57,210 bases of DNA from Alphaproteobacteria bacterium. GTDB taxonomy: Bacteria > Pseudomonadota > Alphaproteobacteria > Bin95. The notes under the pieces are model-generated. The model made no database searches. It saw only the letters and a program-made list of their open reading frames with translations, and was not told the origin of the DNA. Within the stretch, counting starts at the first letter, position 1. Every line of letters starts with the position of its first letter. The position numbers and the translations under genes were made by a program. Location of the stretch: contig JAJEIH010000059.1 of the NCBI GenBank assembly GCA_022827685.1, positions 1-57,210 of the forward strand. Direction: 5' to 3'. Positions 36,500-45,245 of this stretch are shown piece by piece.

Positions 36500-37498
36500 G
36501 TGCAGCCGGCGCGTGTCCGCGCTGCGCCGGCGGCGGCGCGCGTCCGCATTACGCCGGCGGCGGGGCGCATCGGCCTTCTCGGCGGATCCTTCAACCCCGC
36601 CCATGCCGGCCACCGGCATATCTCGCTCGAAGCGCTGAAGCGGCTCCGCCTCGACCGGGTGTGGTGGCTGGTGTCGCCGCAGAACCCGCTCAAGGAGGAG
36701 GACGGCATGGCGCCGCTGGCGGATCGCGAGGCGGTCGCCGCCGCTGTCGCCGACCATCCGCGCATCGCCGTGTCCTCGCTCGAGACCGGCCTCGGTACCC
36801 GTTATACGATCGACACCGTCCAGGCGTTGAAGCAACGGTTCCCGGCGGCTGACTTCGTCTGGCTGATGGGGGCCGACAACCTCCGGCAACTGCCCCGCTG
36901 GCGGGGCTGGCAGCAGCTGTTCCGCGAGGTCCCGATTGCCGTTTTCGCGCGCGCGCCCTATCATGCGAACGCGGCTTCCGGCAAAGCGGCGCTGCGGTTC
37001 GCAAGGGCGCGGCTGCGCCCGGAACGGTCCGCGCTTCTGGCCGGCGGCAAGCCCCCTTTGTGGTGCTACCTGCCGGTCCGCCGCCACCCGGCTTCCGCAA
37101 CGGCGATAAGGAGTCTCCGTTCGTCGATGCAGACATTCATGGCGACCGCGCCCGCATCACCCGGCAACCCCGACCTCATGGGGGCCGTGCGCGCGGTGCT
37201 GGACGAAATGAAGGCGCTCGACGTGGTGGAGATCGACATGCGCGGCAAGACGGCCGTCTGCGACGGCATGGTCGTCGCCTCCGGCGGCTCGCAGCGCCAT
37301 GTCCAGGCGATCGCCGAAAAGCTGGTCGAGGCGCTGAAGCCGATATTGCCGGCGGTTCCGCCGGTCGAAGGCGCAGCCCAGGGGGACTGGGTGCTCATCG
37401 ACGGCGGCGATGTCATCGTCCACCTGTTCCGCCCGGAGGTCCGCGACTTCTACCGTCTTGAGAAGATGTGGGGTTCGCTGCCGCAGGAGCGCGTCTAG
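36500..37498 (+). CDS. nadD: NadD-RsfS in-frame fusion
   Basis: One open frame of 332 residues (GTG start) holds two proteins normally separate. Residues about 22-208 are nicotinate-nucleotide adenylyltransferase (NAD synthesis): GLLGGSFNPAHAGHRHISLE, TRYTIDTVQAL, WLMGADNLRQLPRW and the PASATAIRS motif that closes NadD. After a linker (QTFMATAPASPGNP), residues about 225-325 are ribosome silencing factor RsfS: VEIDMRGKTAVCDGMVVASG, RHVQAIAEKLVEAL, DGGDVIVHLF, RDFYRLEKMWG. No stop intervenes. An AGGAG 13 bases before ATG 37127 might allow separate RsfS initiation. The order nadD-rsfS-rlmH is standard; the fusion is not. Confidence 0.9.
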   Translation: MQPARVRAAPAAARVRITPAAGRIGLLGGSFNPAHAGHRHISLEALKRLRLDRVWWLVSPQNPLKEEDGMAPLADREAVAAAVADHPRIAVSSLETGLGTRYTIDTVQALKQRFPAADFVWLMGADNLRQLPRWRGWQQLFREVPIAVFARAPYHANAASGKAALRFARARLRPERSALLAGGKPPLWCYLPVRRHPASATAIRSLRSSMQTFMATAPASPGNPDLMGAVRAVLDEMKALDVVEIDMRGKTAVCDGMVVASGGSQRHVQAIAEKLVEALKPILPAVPPVEGAAQGDWVLIDGGDVIVHLFRPEVRDFYRLEKMWGSLPQERV

Positions 37499-37981
37499 AT
37501 GCGCTTCGCCGTGGTCGCGGTCGGCCGGATGCGCGGCGACCCGGCGGCGGCGCTGTTCGAGCGTTATCGCAAGCGGTTGCGGGCGCCGCTTTCGGTCACG
37601 GAAATCGAGGTTCCGGCCGGGCCGGCGCGCGCGCGCCGCGAGGGCGAACGGCTGCTCGCCGCCGTGCCGGCAGGCGCCGCGGTCGCGGTGCTGGACGAGG
37701 GGGGCGAGATGCTCTCCAGCGAGGGTCTCGCCCGGCGCCTTGCGAGCTGGCGCGACAGCGGGCAGCGCGATTGCGCGTTCCTGATCGGCGGCGCCGACGG
37801 ACATGGCGCCGACGTTCTGGAGAAGGCCGATTTCCGCCTCTCGCTCGGGCGCATGACATGGCCCCATCTCCTCGTCCGCGCTATGTTGGCCGAGCAGCTC
37901 TACCGGGCGGAGACGATCCTCGCCGACCATCCCTACCACAGGGGCGGGCAGACGCGGGGCTTTCGCGCCGGCGCCAATTGA
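37499..37981 (+). CDS. rlmH: 23S rRNA pseudouridine-1915 N3-methyltransferase
   Basis: A 160-residue SPOUT-class enzyme: VGRMRGDPAAALFERYRKRL, then FLIGGADGHG (cofactor knot) and LGRMTWPHLLVRAMLAEQLYRA followed by HPYHRGG at the C-terminus (segments quoted separately). It methylates pseudouridine 1915 in helix 69 of 23S rRNA using S-adenosylmethionine. It begins immediately after the RsfS stop codon, so it belongs to the same operon. Confidence 0.95.
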   Translation: MRFAVVAVGRMRGDPAAALFERYRKRLRAPLSVTEIEVPAGPARARREGERLLAAVPAGAAVAVLDEGGEMLSSEGLARRLASWRDSGQRDCAFLIGGADGHGADVLEKADFRLSLGRMTWPHLLVRAMLAEQLYRAETILADHPYHRGGQTRGFRAGAN

Positions 37982-38068
37982 ATAGGCTGCCGGACGATGG
38001 GCATCGCCCGCGCGCTTCGGGCCTGCCGGAAGCCCTTCCGGCAGGCCGGGAAAGGACAGGTAACCGTT

Positions 38069-39313
38069 ATGGTCATTCGCTTTCTGGCCATCCTTGCCCT
38101 GGCGGCCTTCGCCGGTTCGGCTGCCGCTGAGGACGACGACAATTACGACCAGATATCGCTGTTCGGCACCGTGCTGGAGCGCATCCGGGCGGACCATGTG
38201 GCGGAGCCCGAGGTCGAGGCGCTGATCGAGGCGGCCATAAACGGCATGCTCTCCTCCCTGGATCCGCACTCGGCCTATCTGTCGCCGCGCAGCTTCAAGG
38301 AAATGCAGGTCCAGTCGAAAGGCGAATTCGGCGGGCTCGGAATCGAGGTCACGATGGAAAACGGCCTGGTCAAGGTGGTCTCCCCCATCGATGACACGCC
38401 GGCCTTCCGCGCCGGCCTCAAGCCGGGAGACCTGATTACCCATATCGACGACGAGGTGGTTCTGGGCCTCACGCTCGGCCAGGCGGTGGACAAGATGCGC
38501 GGGCCGGTCGATTCGCCGATTACCGTCACCGTCCGGCGCGCGGGCGAGGCGCCTTTCGACGTCACCATCGTGCGGGCCGTGATCCGCATCCAGTCCGTCC
38601 GCCGCCGGGCCGAGGGCGATGTCGGCTATGTCCGCATCACCTCCTTCAACGGCAATACGCTGACGGGCCTGAAAAACGCCGTTTCGCGCCTGAAGGAGGA
38701 GATCGGCGACGGGCTGAAGGGCTATGTGGTGGACCTGCGCAACAATCCGGGCGGGCTGCTGGAGCAGGCGATTTCGGTTTCCGATGCGTTTCTGGAGCAG
38801 GGCGAGATCGTCTCCACGCGGGGCCGGGACGAGGATTCCGCCCAGCGCTTCAACGCAAAGCCGGGCGACATTGCGGGCGGCCTGCCGCTGGTGGTGCTCA
38901 TCAATGAGGGTTCGGCCTCGGCATCCGAGATCGTGGCCGGCGCGCTCCGCGACCACCGCCGCGCGATCGTCATGGGCACGGGCTCGTTCGGCAAGGGCTC
39001 GGTGCAGTCCATGATCCCGATTACGGGCCATGGCGCGCTGAAACTGACGACGGCGCGCTATTACACGCCGTCCGGGGCATCGATACAGGGCAAGGGCATC
39101 GAGCCCGACATCGAGGTCGAGCAGGCGGTGCTGTCGCCGGTGGAGGGCCGGCGCCGGGTTCGCGAGGCGGATCTGCGCGGCGCCCTCGACAAGGTCGAGA
39201 CGCCCGAGGCCGGGGACGAAAAGGAGCCGGCCGAGCGTTCCGACTACCAGTTGACGCGCGCGCTCGACCTTCTGCAGGCGCTGTCCTTCTACAACAGCGC
39301 CGCCTCCCACTAG
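38069..39313 (+). CDS. ctpA: Carboxy-terminal processing protease, S41 family
   Basis: A 414-residue periplasmic serine protease if translation starts at ATG 38069, which gives a clean signal peptide (MVIRFLAILALAAFAGSAAA); a start at 37997 would add 24 residues. Recognised features are an N-terminal helix region (NGMLSSLDPHSAYLSP), a PDZ domain (about 85-165: GGLGIEVTMENGLVKVVSPI, GLKPGDLITHIDD), and the S41 core with VVDLRNNPGGLL, NEGSASASEIVAGAL (nucleophile Ser) and GSFGKGSVQ (Lys general base). It trims periplasmic proteins at the C-terminus. Most alphaproteobacteria have an envC-like gene between rlmH and ctpA; it is missing here. Confidence 0.93.
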   Translation: MVIRFLAILALAAFAGSAAAEDDDNYDQISLFGTVLERIRADHVAEPEVEALIEAAINGMLSSLDPHSAYLSPRSFKEMQVQSKGEFGGLGIEVTMENGLVKVVSPIDDTPAFRAGLKPGDLITHIDDEVVLGLTLGQAVDKMRGPVDSPITVTVRRAGEAPFDVTIVRAVIRIQSVRRRAEGDVGYVRITSFNGNTLTGLKNAVSRLKEEIGDGLKGYVVDLRNNPGGLLEQAISVSDAFLEQGEIVSTRGRDEDSAQRFNAKPGDIAGGLPLVVLINEGSASASEIVAGALRDHRRAIVMGTGSFGKGSVQSMIPITGHGALKLTTARYYTPSGASIQGKGIEPDIEVEQAVLSPVEGRRRVREADLRGALDKVETPEAGDEKEPAERSDYQLTRALDLLQALSFYNSAASH

Positions 39314-39332
39314 GCGGGGGCACGCAAAATCG

Positions 39333-39830
39333 GTGAGCGTTCGTCCCCCTGCGGGCTACCGGGCCAATGTCGGGATCGTGCTGGTGAACCCGGCCGGCGA
39401 GGTGTTCGTCGGCCGGCGCCGCGACACGCCGGACGCCTGGCAGATGCCCCAGGGGGGGATCGACAGGGGCGAGACGGTCCGCGCCGCGGCCGCGCGCGAG
39501 CTCGTCGAGGAGGCCGGGACCGACAAGGCCGAGGCGGTCGCGGAAACCCCCGGCTGGCTCACCTACGAGCTGCCGGGAAACCTGGCCCGGCGCCTCTGGG
39601 GCGGGCGCTACAGGGGGCAGGCCCAGAAATGGGTGCTGATGCGCTTTACCGGAACCGACGCCGATATCGACCTCTTCCGGCACAACCCGCCGGAATTCGA
39701 CGCCTGGCGGTGGGTCTCGACTTCGGAACTGCTGGCGAGCATCGTCGCCTTCAAGCGCCCCGTCTACGAACAAGTGCTGGCCGCCTTCGCCGAAGACCTG
39801 GAGCGTTTACGGGAGCGGGGCCCGGCATAG
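39333..39830 (+). CDS. rppH: RNA pyrophosphohydrolase
   Basis: A 165-residue Nudix hydrolase (GTG start). The Nudix box is complete: GGIDRGETVRAAAARELVEE followed by AG. The opening YRANVGIVLVNPAGEVFVGR and the late WRWVSTSELLASIVAFKRPV are typical of RppH, which removes pyrophosphate from 5'-triphosphorylated mRNA and so starts decay. It follows ctpA by 19 bases, as in many alphaproteobacteria, although the divergent polysaccharide deacetylase gene often found between them is absent. Confidence 0.93.
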   Translation: MSVRPPAGYRANVGIVLVNPAGEVFVGRRRDTPDAWQMPQGGIDRGETVRAAAARELVEEAGTDKAEAVAETPGWLTYELPGNLARRLWGGRYRGQAQKWVLMRFTGTDADIDLFRHNPPEFDAWRWVSTSELLASIVAFKRPVYEQVLAAFAEDLERLRERGPA

Positions 39831-39942
39831 GGCGGCAGCCGCCGTCCGGCGGCCCGTATTGACCCGCCCGGGCGGAGCGGGTTTGATCCTTGAGGTTTTC
39901 CCGAGGGTTGCGCGGCTGCGCCCCGGCAAGCGGAGGGTGGGC

Positions 39943-40734
39943 ATGAGCCGTCGCATCGTCGATATTTCGGTTGCGTTGAAGGCCGGTATTGCGAGCGACC
40001 CGCCGCATATGCTGCCCGAGATCGACTATCTCGATCACCACGACACCGCGCCCGCCATGGCCGGGTATTTCGGCGTCGGCGTGGACGCGCTGCCGGACGG
40101 CGAATACGCCGCCGTCGAGAAGGTCCGCATCTCCACCCATAACGGAACCCATCTGGACGCGCCCTGGCATTTCTTCTCGACGATGAACCACGCGCTGAAG
40201 GAAGGCGGCGAGCCCTCCTGGCGGATCGACGAGGTGCCGCTGGAATGGTGTTTCCAGCCGGGCGTCAAGCTGGATTTCCGCCATTTCGAGGACGGCTATG
40301 TGGTGCAGCCGGAGGATGTCGAGGCGGAGCTGGGCCGCATCGGCCATGCGCTGCAGCCGCTGGAGATCGTGCTGGTGAACACCCGCGCGGGCGCGCGCTA
40401 TGGCGAGGAGGACTTCATCCATGCCGGCTGCGGCATGGGCAAGGCCGCGACGCTCTGGCTGCTGGAGCGGGGCGTGCGCGTCACCGGCACCGACGGCTGG
40501 AGCTGGGACGCGCCCTTCTCATGGACCAGGGAACGGGTGCAGGAGACGGGCGATGCCGGCCTGATCTGGGAAGGCCACCGCGCCGGGCGCGAGATCGGCT
40601 ATTGCCACCTGGAGAAGCTCAGCAACCTCGAATCCCTGCCGGCGGAGGGCTTCCAGGTCGCCTGCTTCCCGGTCAAGGTGCATCGCGGCTCGGCCGGCTG
40701 GACGCGGGCCGTCGCGATTCTCGACGGAGACTGA
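39943..40734 (+). CDS. Cyclase family protein (kynurenine formamidase-like)
   Basis: A 263-residue metal-dependent hydrolase of the cyclase fold; the ATG is preceded by GGAGGG. The family motif is STHNGTHLDAPWHFF (His and Asp ligands), followed by DFRHFEDGYVV and GWSWDAPFS. Relatives hydrolyse N-formylkynurenine, isatin or related amide bonds. The substrate cannot be fixed here. It ends two bases before an SDR gene on the same strand, so the two probably form a small catabolic operon. Confidence 0.85.
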   Translation: MSRRIVDISVALKAGIASDPPHMLPEIDYLDHHDTAPAMAGYFGVGVDALPDGEYAAVEKVRISTHNGTHLDAPWHFFSTMNHALKEGGEPSWRIDEVPLEWCFQPGVKLDFRHFEDGYVVQPEDVEAELGRIGHALQPLEIVLVNTRAGARYGEEDFIHAGCGMGKAATLWLLERGVRVTGTDGWSWDAPFSWTRERVQETGDAGLIWEGHRAGREIGYCHLEKLSNLESLPAEGFQVACFPVKVHRGSAGWTRAVAILDGD

Positions 40735-40735
40735 G

Positions 40736-41494
40736 ATGGGCTTTGCGGACTCCCTGAGGCTCGACGGCAGGACCGCCGTCGTCACCGGCGCGGGACGCGG
40801 CCTCGGCCGCGGCTGCGCGCTGGCGCTTGCGGAGCTGGGCGCGCATGTCGTGGCGGCGGCGCGCTCGGCCGGCGAACTGGAAGACCTGGCGGCGGAAATA
40901 AGGGCGGATGGCGGCAGCGCCGAGGCCGCAGTGCTGGACGTCACCGACAGCGATGCGGTGCGGCGGGTATTCTCGGAGCTTCCGCGCGTGGATGTGCTCG
41001 TCAACAATGCCGGCTGGAATCGGCCCCAGCATTTTTTCGACGTCGAGGAACCGGTGCTCGACGCCATGCTGGCGCTCAATGTCAAGGCGGCGTTCATCGT
41101 GGCCCAGGCCGCCGCGCAGCGCATGGCGGAGGGCGGCGAAGGCGGCTCGATCGTCAACATGTCGTCTCAGATGGGGCATGTCGGCGGGCCCGAGCGCACC
41201 GTCTATTGCGCGACCAAGCACGCGCTCGAAGGCATGACCAAGGCGATGGCCATCGAGCTTGCGCCCCACCGCATCCGGGCGAACACGGTGGGTCCCACCT
41301 TCGTCGAGACGCCGCTCGCCGGGCCTTTCCTCCAGAACAGGGAGTTCCGCGAATTCGTGCTGGGCAGCATCCCGCTCGGGCGGCTCGGCGAAGTCGCGGA
41401 GGTGGCCGCCGCCGTGGCCTTCCTCGCCTCGCCGGCGTCCTCGCTGATTACCGGGACGAGCCTGCTGGTGGACGGGGGCTGGACGGCGAAGTGA
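40736..41494 (+). CDS. Short-chain dehydrogenase/reductase
   Basis: A 252-residue classical SDR: TGAGRGLGRG (nucleotide loop), DVLVNNAGWN, catalytic Ser in NMSSQMGHVG, YCATK (Tyr and Lys of YxxxK) and a C-terminal LITGTSLLVDGGW. An Arg in the region after strand two (AARSAGELE) suggests NADP(H). The substrate is unknown; coupling with the cyclase gene points to a linked pathway. Its 3' end overlaps the convergent uracil-DNA glycosylase gene by 47 bases. Confidence 0.9.
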   Translation: MGFADSLRLDGRTAVVTGAGRGLGRGCALALAELGAHVVAAARSAGELEDLAAEIRADGGSAEAAVLDVTDSDAVRRVFSELPRVDVLVNNAGWNRPQHFFDVEEPVLDAMLALNVKAAFIVAQAAAQRMAEGGEGGSIVNMSSQMGHVGGPERTVYCATKHALEGMTKAMAIELAPHRIRANTVGPTFVETPLAGPFLQNREFREFVLGSIPLGRLGEVAEVAAAVAFLASPASSLITGTSLLVDGGWTAK

Positions 41495-42071
41495 GCGCCG
41501 CGACCCGCGCCTGCAATTCGGGCACCACCTCCGCCTCGAACCAGGGGTTCAGTTTCAGCCAGTTGTTCACCCGCCAGCTCGGATGCGGCGTCGGCAGGAA
41601 GTCGGGCAGGTAGCTCCGCCAGGCAGCCACGGTCTCGCCGAGCGTCCGCCTGCGCCGCTTTCCGAGATAGCGGGCCTGGGCGTAGGCGCCGGCCAGCACG
41701 GTGAGTTCCACCGCCGGGAGCTCGGCGCGCAGGCGCGGATGCCAGAGCGGCGCGCATTCCGGGCGGGGCGGGGCGTCGCCGCCGCGCGGCAGCCGGCCCG
41801 GATAGCAGAAGCCCATCGGGAGGATGGCCACCCGGCTTGCATCGTAGAAGTCCTCGGGCGCGAGGCCGAGCCAGGCGCGCAGCCGCCTGCCGCTGGGATC
41901 GTCCCAGGGCACGCCGCTGGCATGAACCTTCGTGCCGGGCGCCTGGCCGACGATCATCAGCCGCGCGGTCGCTTCGGCGCGCAGCACCGGCCGGGGTCCG
42001 AGCGGCAGGTGCGCGGCGCAATGGGTGCAGGCGCGCACCTCCGCCAGCAGCGCCGAAAGGCGCGCGCTCAC
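41448..42071 (-). CDS. Uracil-DNA glycosylase superfamily protein
   Basis: A 207-residue protein with a GTG start that overlaps the thpR stop (GTGA). Features: an early CTHC pair, LMIVGQAPGTKVHASGVPWD followed by DPSGRRLRAWL (uracil-binding loop region), and the late LPTPHPSWRVNNWL with HPS (the catalytic or binding loop). This is the subgroup that lacks the full 4Fe-4S set of family 4 enzymes. It would remove deaminated or damaged bases, but the substrate is not certain. Confidence 0.85.
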   Translation of the reverse strand: MSARLSALLAEVRACTHCAAHLPLGPRPVLRAEATARLMIVGQAPGTKVHASGVPWDDPSGRRLRAWLGLAPEDFYDASRVAILPMGFCYPGRLPRGGDAPPRPECAPLWHPRLRAELPAVELTVLAGAYAQARYLGKRRRRTLGETVAAWRSYLPDFLPTPHPSWRVNNWLKLNPWFEAEVVPELQARVAALTSPSSPRPPAGSSR

Positions 42072-42616
42072 GGCGCGAAGGCCTCGCCGCCGAAGGGGTA
42101 GCGGACCTCCTCGCGATAGACCGGGGCCTCGCCGCCGAGCCGGCTCGACAGAAGCGAGAAACCCCGCACCGGAAAGGCCGGCAGGCGGACTGCGCCCCGG
42201 TCCTCCAGCCAGGCTGCGACAGCGGCCGGACGCGCGCCGGCCGTGCGGGCGAGGGTGACATGCGGCGTGAACTTGCGCTCTTCCGGGGGGAGGCCGGCAC
42301 GGACGAGCGCCGACTCGACGCGGCGCCTGAGCGCCGTCAGCGGCGCCGAGCCGGCGATGCCCGCCCAGACCGCCCGCGGCCGCGCGCCGCCGAAACTGCC
42401 CAGCGCCTCGATGGCGAGCTCGAATTCCCCGCCGCCGACATGGCTGAGCGCATCCGCCAGCTCCTCGGCGAAGCCCCGATCGACCTCGCCGATGAAGCGC
42501 AGCGTCAGATGGTAGTTCTCCTCCGGCGACCAGCGCGCGCCGGGCAGCCCGCCGGCGAGCCCGGCAAGCGCGCTCCGGACATCCTCCGGCAGGAGTATCG
42601 CGGCGAAGAGGCGCAA
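42068..42616 (-). CDS. thpR: RNA 2',3'-cyclic phosphodiesterase
   Basis: A 182-residue 2H phosphoesterase. Both catalytic motifs are present: NYHLTLRFIG (HxTx) and FTPHVTLART (HxTx). Only a TTG at 42616 places the start where the family begins (RLFAAILLPEDVRSAL); there is no nearby ATG or GTG in frame, so a TTG start is likely. The gene is 11 bases from the FIST gene stop and overlaps the glycosylase start. It opens 2',3'-cyclic phosphates to 2'-phosphates. Confidence 0.87.
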   Translation of the reverse strand: MRLFAAILLPEDVRSALAGLAGGLPGARWSPEENYHLTLRFIGEVDRGFAEELADALSHVGGGEFELAIEALGSFGGARPRAVWAGIAGSAPLTALRRRVESALVRAGLPPEERKFTPHVTLARTAGARPAAVAAWLEDRGAVRLPAFPVRGFSLLSSRLGGEAPVYREEVRYPFGGEAFAP

Positions 42617-42627
42617 ACCCGGCCCGG

Positions 42628-43767
42628 TTACTCGAACAGCGTGAGGACGCCCGTATAGCCGTAGATCCGCCCGCCCGAGAACTCGCCATTGGCGAAGAAG
42701 CCGGCAAGCGGCAGGTCGCCAATCTCCTCCCGGACGATTTCCATCTCGCCGTCCTCGGTGCCGAACATGTGGGGGCCGCGCGCGAGGCAGGAGACATAGA
42801 CGCCGCCCTGGGCCGGCCGCGAGAGGCGGGCCTTCACGCCCTGCAGCATGCGGCGCAGGTCCGCTTCCGCCGCCGCCGGGTCGCGCCGCACGAAGAACAG
42901 GCGCTCGCCCGGGTCGATCAGCGCGCCGAGCGCAACGATGCCGTCCTGCGCGTCGAGCCCGATGATGTTGCGGACGAGATAGTCGGCCTCGGAAGAGCCG
43001 GGCACCGGCCGCGCCGCGTGCAGCCAGTGCGCCACCTCCCGGATGCGGGCGACGGAGTCGAGGCCGAGATCGCTGCAAAGCACGTCGAAGGCGGGCTCGC
43101 CGTCGATCTCCAGCACGAGGTTGTTGTGGGATCGCGTGACCGTGCGCGCAGGGCCGATGGGCGCGCAGCCCTGGCTGAGCCCCGAGACGACGCCGACGGC
43201 CTCGCCGAAGACCAGGCCCGAAACCACCCCCTCCTCGACGGCGCCGGCAAGCTGGGATGTCGGTCCTTCGGCGGACGCGATGCCGCCGACGGTGAACGCG
43301 CCGAGCGTCTCGGCAAGCTCCGCCACGATTTCGCCCATGTTCCCGTTGCGCGGGTCGGCATGGAGCAGCGCCGTCGCGCGCGCCTGTCCCGCGGCCCAGC
43401 CGGCGAGGCCCGCGCCCGCTTCGGCCGTGTCCTCCCTGATGCCGGGCACGAGGCGCACGGCGTCGTCCGGGAAGCCGAAGGCGGCCGCGGCGATTGCGGG
43501 CCGGCCGAACGCGGCGCGCCCCGTGCCGCAAACGCCCATGCCGATCGTGCCCGCCCAGTCGATGATCCCGGTGTCTTCCTTGAGCGTCTCGACGACCTCG
43601 GGCAGACGGTCGGCGATGCTGTCGCTCACATACACGATGCCGGTATTCGCCCCGGCGGCGCCTTCCGCCAGCGCCGCCCGGACGGGGCCGAGCGCCGCCT
43701 GCCAGTCGCCGCCCTCGCCGAACCCTGCCGCTATGGCCGCCGGCCTCTCTTCTTCCGCGCCGCTCAT
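42628..43767 (-). CDS. FIST domain protein
   Basis: A 379-residue protein combining FIST-N (about 15-195: GIVYVSDSIADRLPEVV, GTIGMGVCGTGRAAFG, TVGGIASAEG) and FIST-C (about 200-375: LFFVRRDPAAAEADLRRMLQ, GGVYVSCLARGP, LAGFFANGEFSGG, IYGYTGVLTLFE). FIST proteins are putative small-ligand sensors in signalling. Here there is no attached kinase or cyclase. It is in the leftward arylesterase-FIST-thpR-UDG run. Confidence 0.9.
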   Translation of the reverse strand: MSGAEEERPAAIAAGFGEGGDWQAALGPVRAALAEGAAGANTGIVYVSDSIADRLPEVVETLKEDTGIIDWAGTIGMGVCGTGRAAFGRPAIAAAAFGFPDDAVRLVPGIREDTAEAGAGLAGWAAGQARATALLHADPRNGNMGEIVAELAETLGAFTVGGIASAEGPTSQLAGAVEEGVVSGLVFGEAVGVVSGLSQGCAPIGPARTVTRSHNNLVLEIDGEPAFDVLCSDLGLDSVARIREVAHWLHAARPVPGSSEADYLVRNIIGLDAQDGIVALGALIDPGERLFFVRRDPAAAEADLRRMLQGVKARLSRPAQGGVYVSCLARGPHMFGTEDGEMEIVREEIGDLPLAGFFANGEFSGGRIYGYTGVLTLFE

Positions 43768-43777
43768 GCTGTCCGCC

Positions 43778-44404
43778 TTACTCCCGGCCGCTGGCGCCGG
43801 GCCGCGTCGAGGATAGCGCGAGCAAGCGCACGACGTAAGGCTTGAGGCGGGCGGCGACTGCGGCGGCGCCTTTGGCATTGGGATGGATTCCGTCCGGCTG
43901 GTTGAGCGCCGGGTCGGCCGCCACGCCCTCCAGAAGGAAGGGATAGAAGACCACATCGTGGCGCGCGGCGAGCCGGGGATAGAGGCTGTCGAAGGCGTCC
44001 GCATAGGCGCGGCCCAGATTGCGCGGCGCCTTCATGCCGGCGAGCAGGACCGGAATGCCCTCGGCCGCCAGACGGTCGAGGATGGCGGCGAGCGCGGCTT
44101 CGGTCTCCGCCGGGTCGAGCCCGCGCAGCGCATCGTTGCCGCCGAGCGCCACCACGGCATGGCTCGGCCGGTCGCCGAGCATCCAGTCGAGGCGCGCGAG
44201 CCCGCCCGCCGCCGTGTCGCCGGAGACGCCGCCGTCAAGCACCGCCGCGTCGATGCCCTCCGCCCTGAGCCGCTCGCGCAGCTGCGCCACCAGCCCCTCT
44301 TCCGGCGCCAGCCCGAAGCCTGCCGTGATCGAATCCCCCAGCATCAGCAGCCGCGCCTCGGCGGCGGCGGCGTTCGATGCGGCAAGCCCGCAGGCGACCG
44401 CCAA
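43778..44404 (-). CDS. SGNH-type arylesterase/lysophospholipase (TesA-like)
   Basis: A 208-residue secreted esterase. Block I is LMLGDSITAGFGL (catalytic Ser), block III LGGNDALRGLDP, and block V DGIHPNAKG (Asp and His), the full SGNH set. The signal peptide is a short hydrophobic stretch (LAVACGLAASNAAAA). No in-frame ATG or GTG precedes it, so I propose TTG 44404; a CTG 21 bases further upstream is another option. It is divergent from an ABC exporter, the arrangement also seen for tesA and ybbAP. Confidence 0.85.
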   Translation of the reverse strand: MAVACGLAASNAAAAEARLLMLGDSITAGFGLAPEEGLVAQLRERLRAEGIDAAVLDGGVSGDTAAGGLARLDWMLGDRPSHAVVALGGNDALRGLDPAETEAALAAILDRLAAEGIPVLLAGMKAPRNLGRAYADAFDSLYPRLAARHDVVFYPFLLEGVAADPALNQPDGIHPNAKGAAAVAARLKPYVVRLLALSSTRPGASGRE

Positions 44405-44561
44405 ATGAAAAATTACAGCGAAATTTTTCCATCGTTTCAGAAGATGGAAAGAGCTTTTCCATCCTTTCCGTCCGGCCGCTGCGGCATCCGGCGCATTGAA
44501 CGGGACCGCTGCCGGGCCATATGCGCCGGGGAGGACCGGCCGGAAAAGGGAACGCGCGCGC

Positions 44562-45245
44562 ATGGCAGGCTCTGACTGGGCGGTGGAACTGGAGGATGTC
44601 CACCTGACATTGGTGAGCGCCGCCGGTCCGGTCAATGTGCTCCGCGGCATCGACCTTGCGGTGGCGTCCGGTGAATCGGTCGCCGTGGTGGGCCCGTCCG
44701 GGTCCGGCAAGACCTCGACCCTGCTGGTGGCCGCCGGGCTGGAGCGCGCGACCGAAGGCCGGGTGGCGGTCGCCGGCCGCGACCTCGGCGCCATGACCGA
44801 GGACGAGCTCGCCATGCTGCGGCGCGAGAAGGTCGGCATCGTCTTCCAGTCCTTCCACCTGATGGCGACCATGACGGCGCTGGAGAATGTCGCGGTGCCG
44901 CTGGAGCTTGCCGGGCGGCGCGATGCGCTTGAGCGGGCGCGCGCCTGCCTGGAGGCGGTCGGCCTCGGCGCCCGCACCGGCCACTATCCGGGGCAGCTGT
45001 CCGGCGGCGAGCAGCAGCGGGTCGCCATCGCGCGCGCCTTCGGGCCGGCCCCGGCCGCGATCTTCGCCGACGAGCCGACCGGCAATCTCGACGGCGAGAC
45101 CGGCCGCCGCGCGCTCGACGCGCTGTTCGGTCTCGCGGCGGACGGCGGCACTACGCTCGTCCTCGTGACGCACGATGCGGACCTTGCGGCGCGTTGCGCG
45201 CGCCAGGTGCGGATCGAGGACGGGCGCATCGTCCCCGATGGCTGA
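44562..45245 (+). CDS. ABC exporter ATP-binding protein (LolD/YbbA type)
   Basis: A 227-residue ATPase: Walker A GPSGSGKTS, Q-loop VFQSFHLM, signature LSGGEQQRVAIARAF, Walker B AIFADEPTGNLDG and switch VLVTHD. The FHLMATMTALENVAVPLELA segment is characteristic of the MacB/LolD/YbbA class that works with FtsX-like permeases. It overlaps the permease gene by 8 bases. The substrate is unknown, possibly linked with the arylesterase encoded divergently. Confidence 0.93.
   Translation: MAGSDWAVELEDVHLTLVSAAGPVNVLRGIDLAVASGESVAVVGPSGSGKTSTLLVAAGLERATEGRVAVAGRDLGAMTEDELAMLRREKVGIVFQSFHLMATMTALENVAVPLELAGRRDALERARACLEAVGLGARTGHYPGQLSGGEQQRVAIARAFGPAPAAIFADEPTGNLDGETGRRALDALFGLAADGGTTLVLVTHDADLAARCARQVRIEDGRIVPDG

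Noticed and set aside
41448-42797. A 449-residue reading of the uracil-DNA glycosylase frame.
   Set aside because: The first 242 codons are antiparallel noise across thpR and FIST; the GTG at 42071 overlapping the thpR stop fits the family length.
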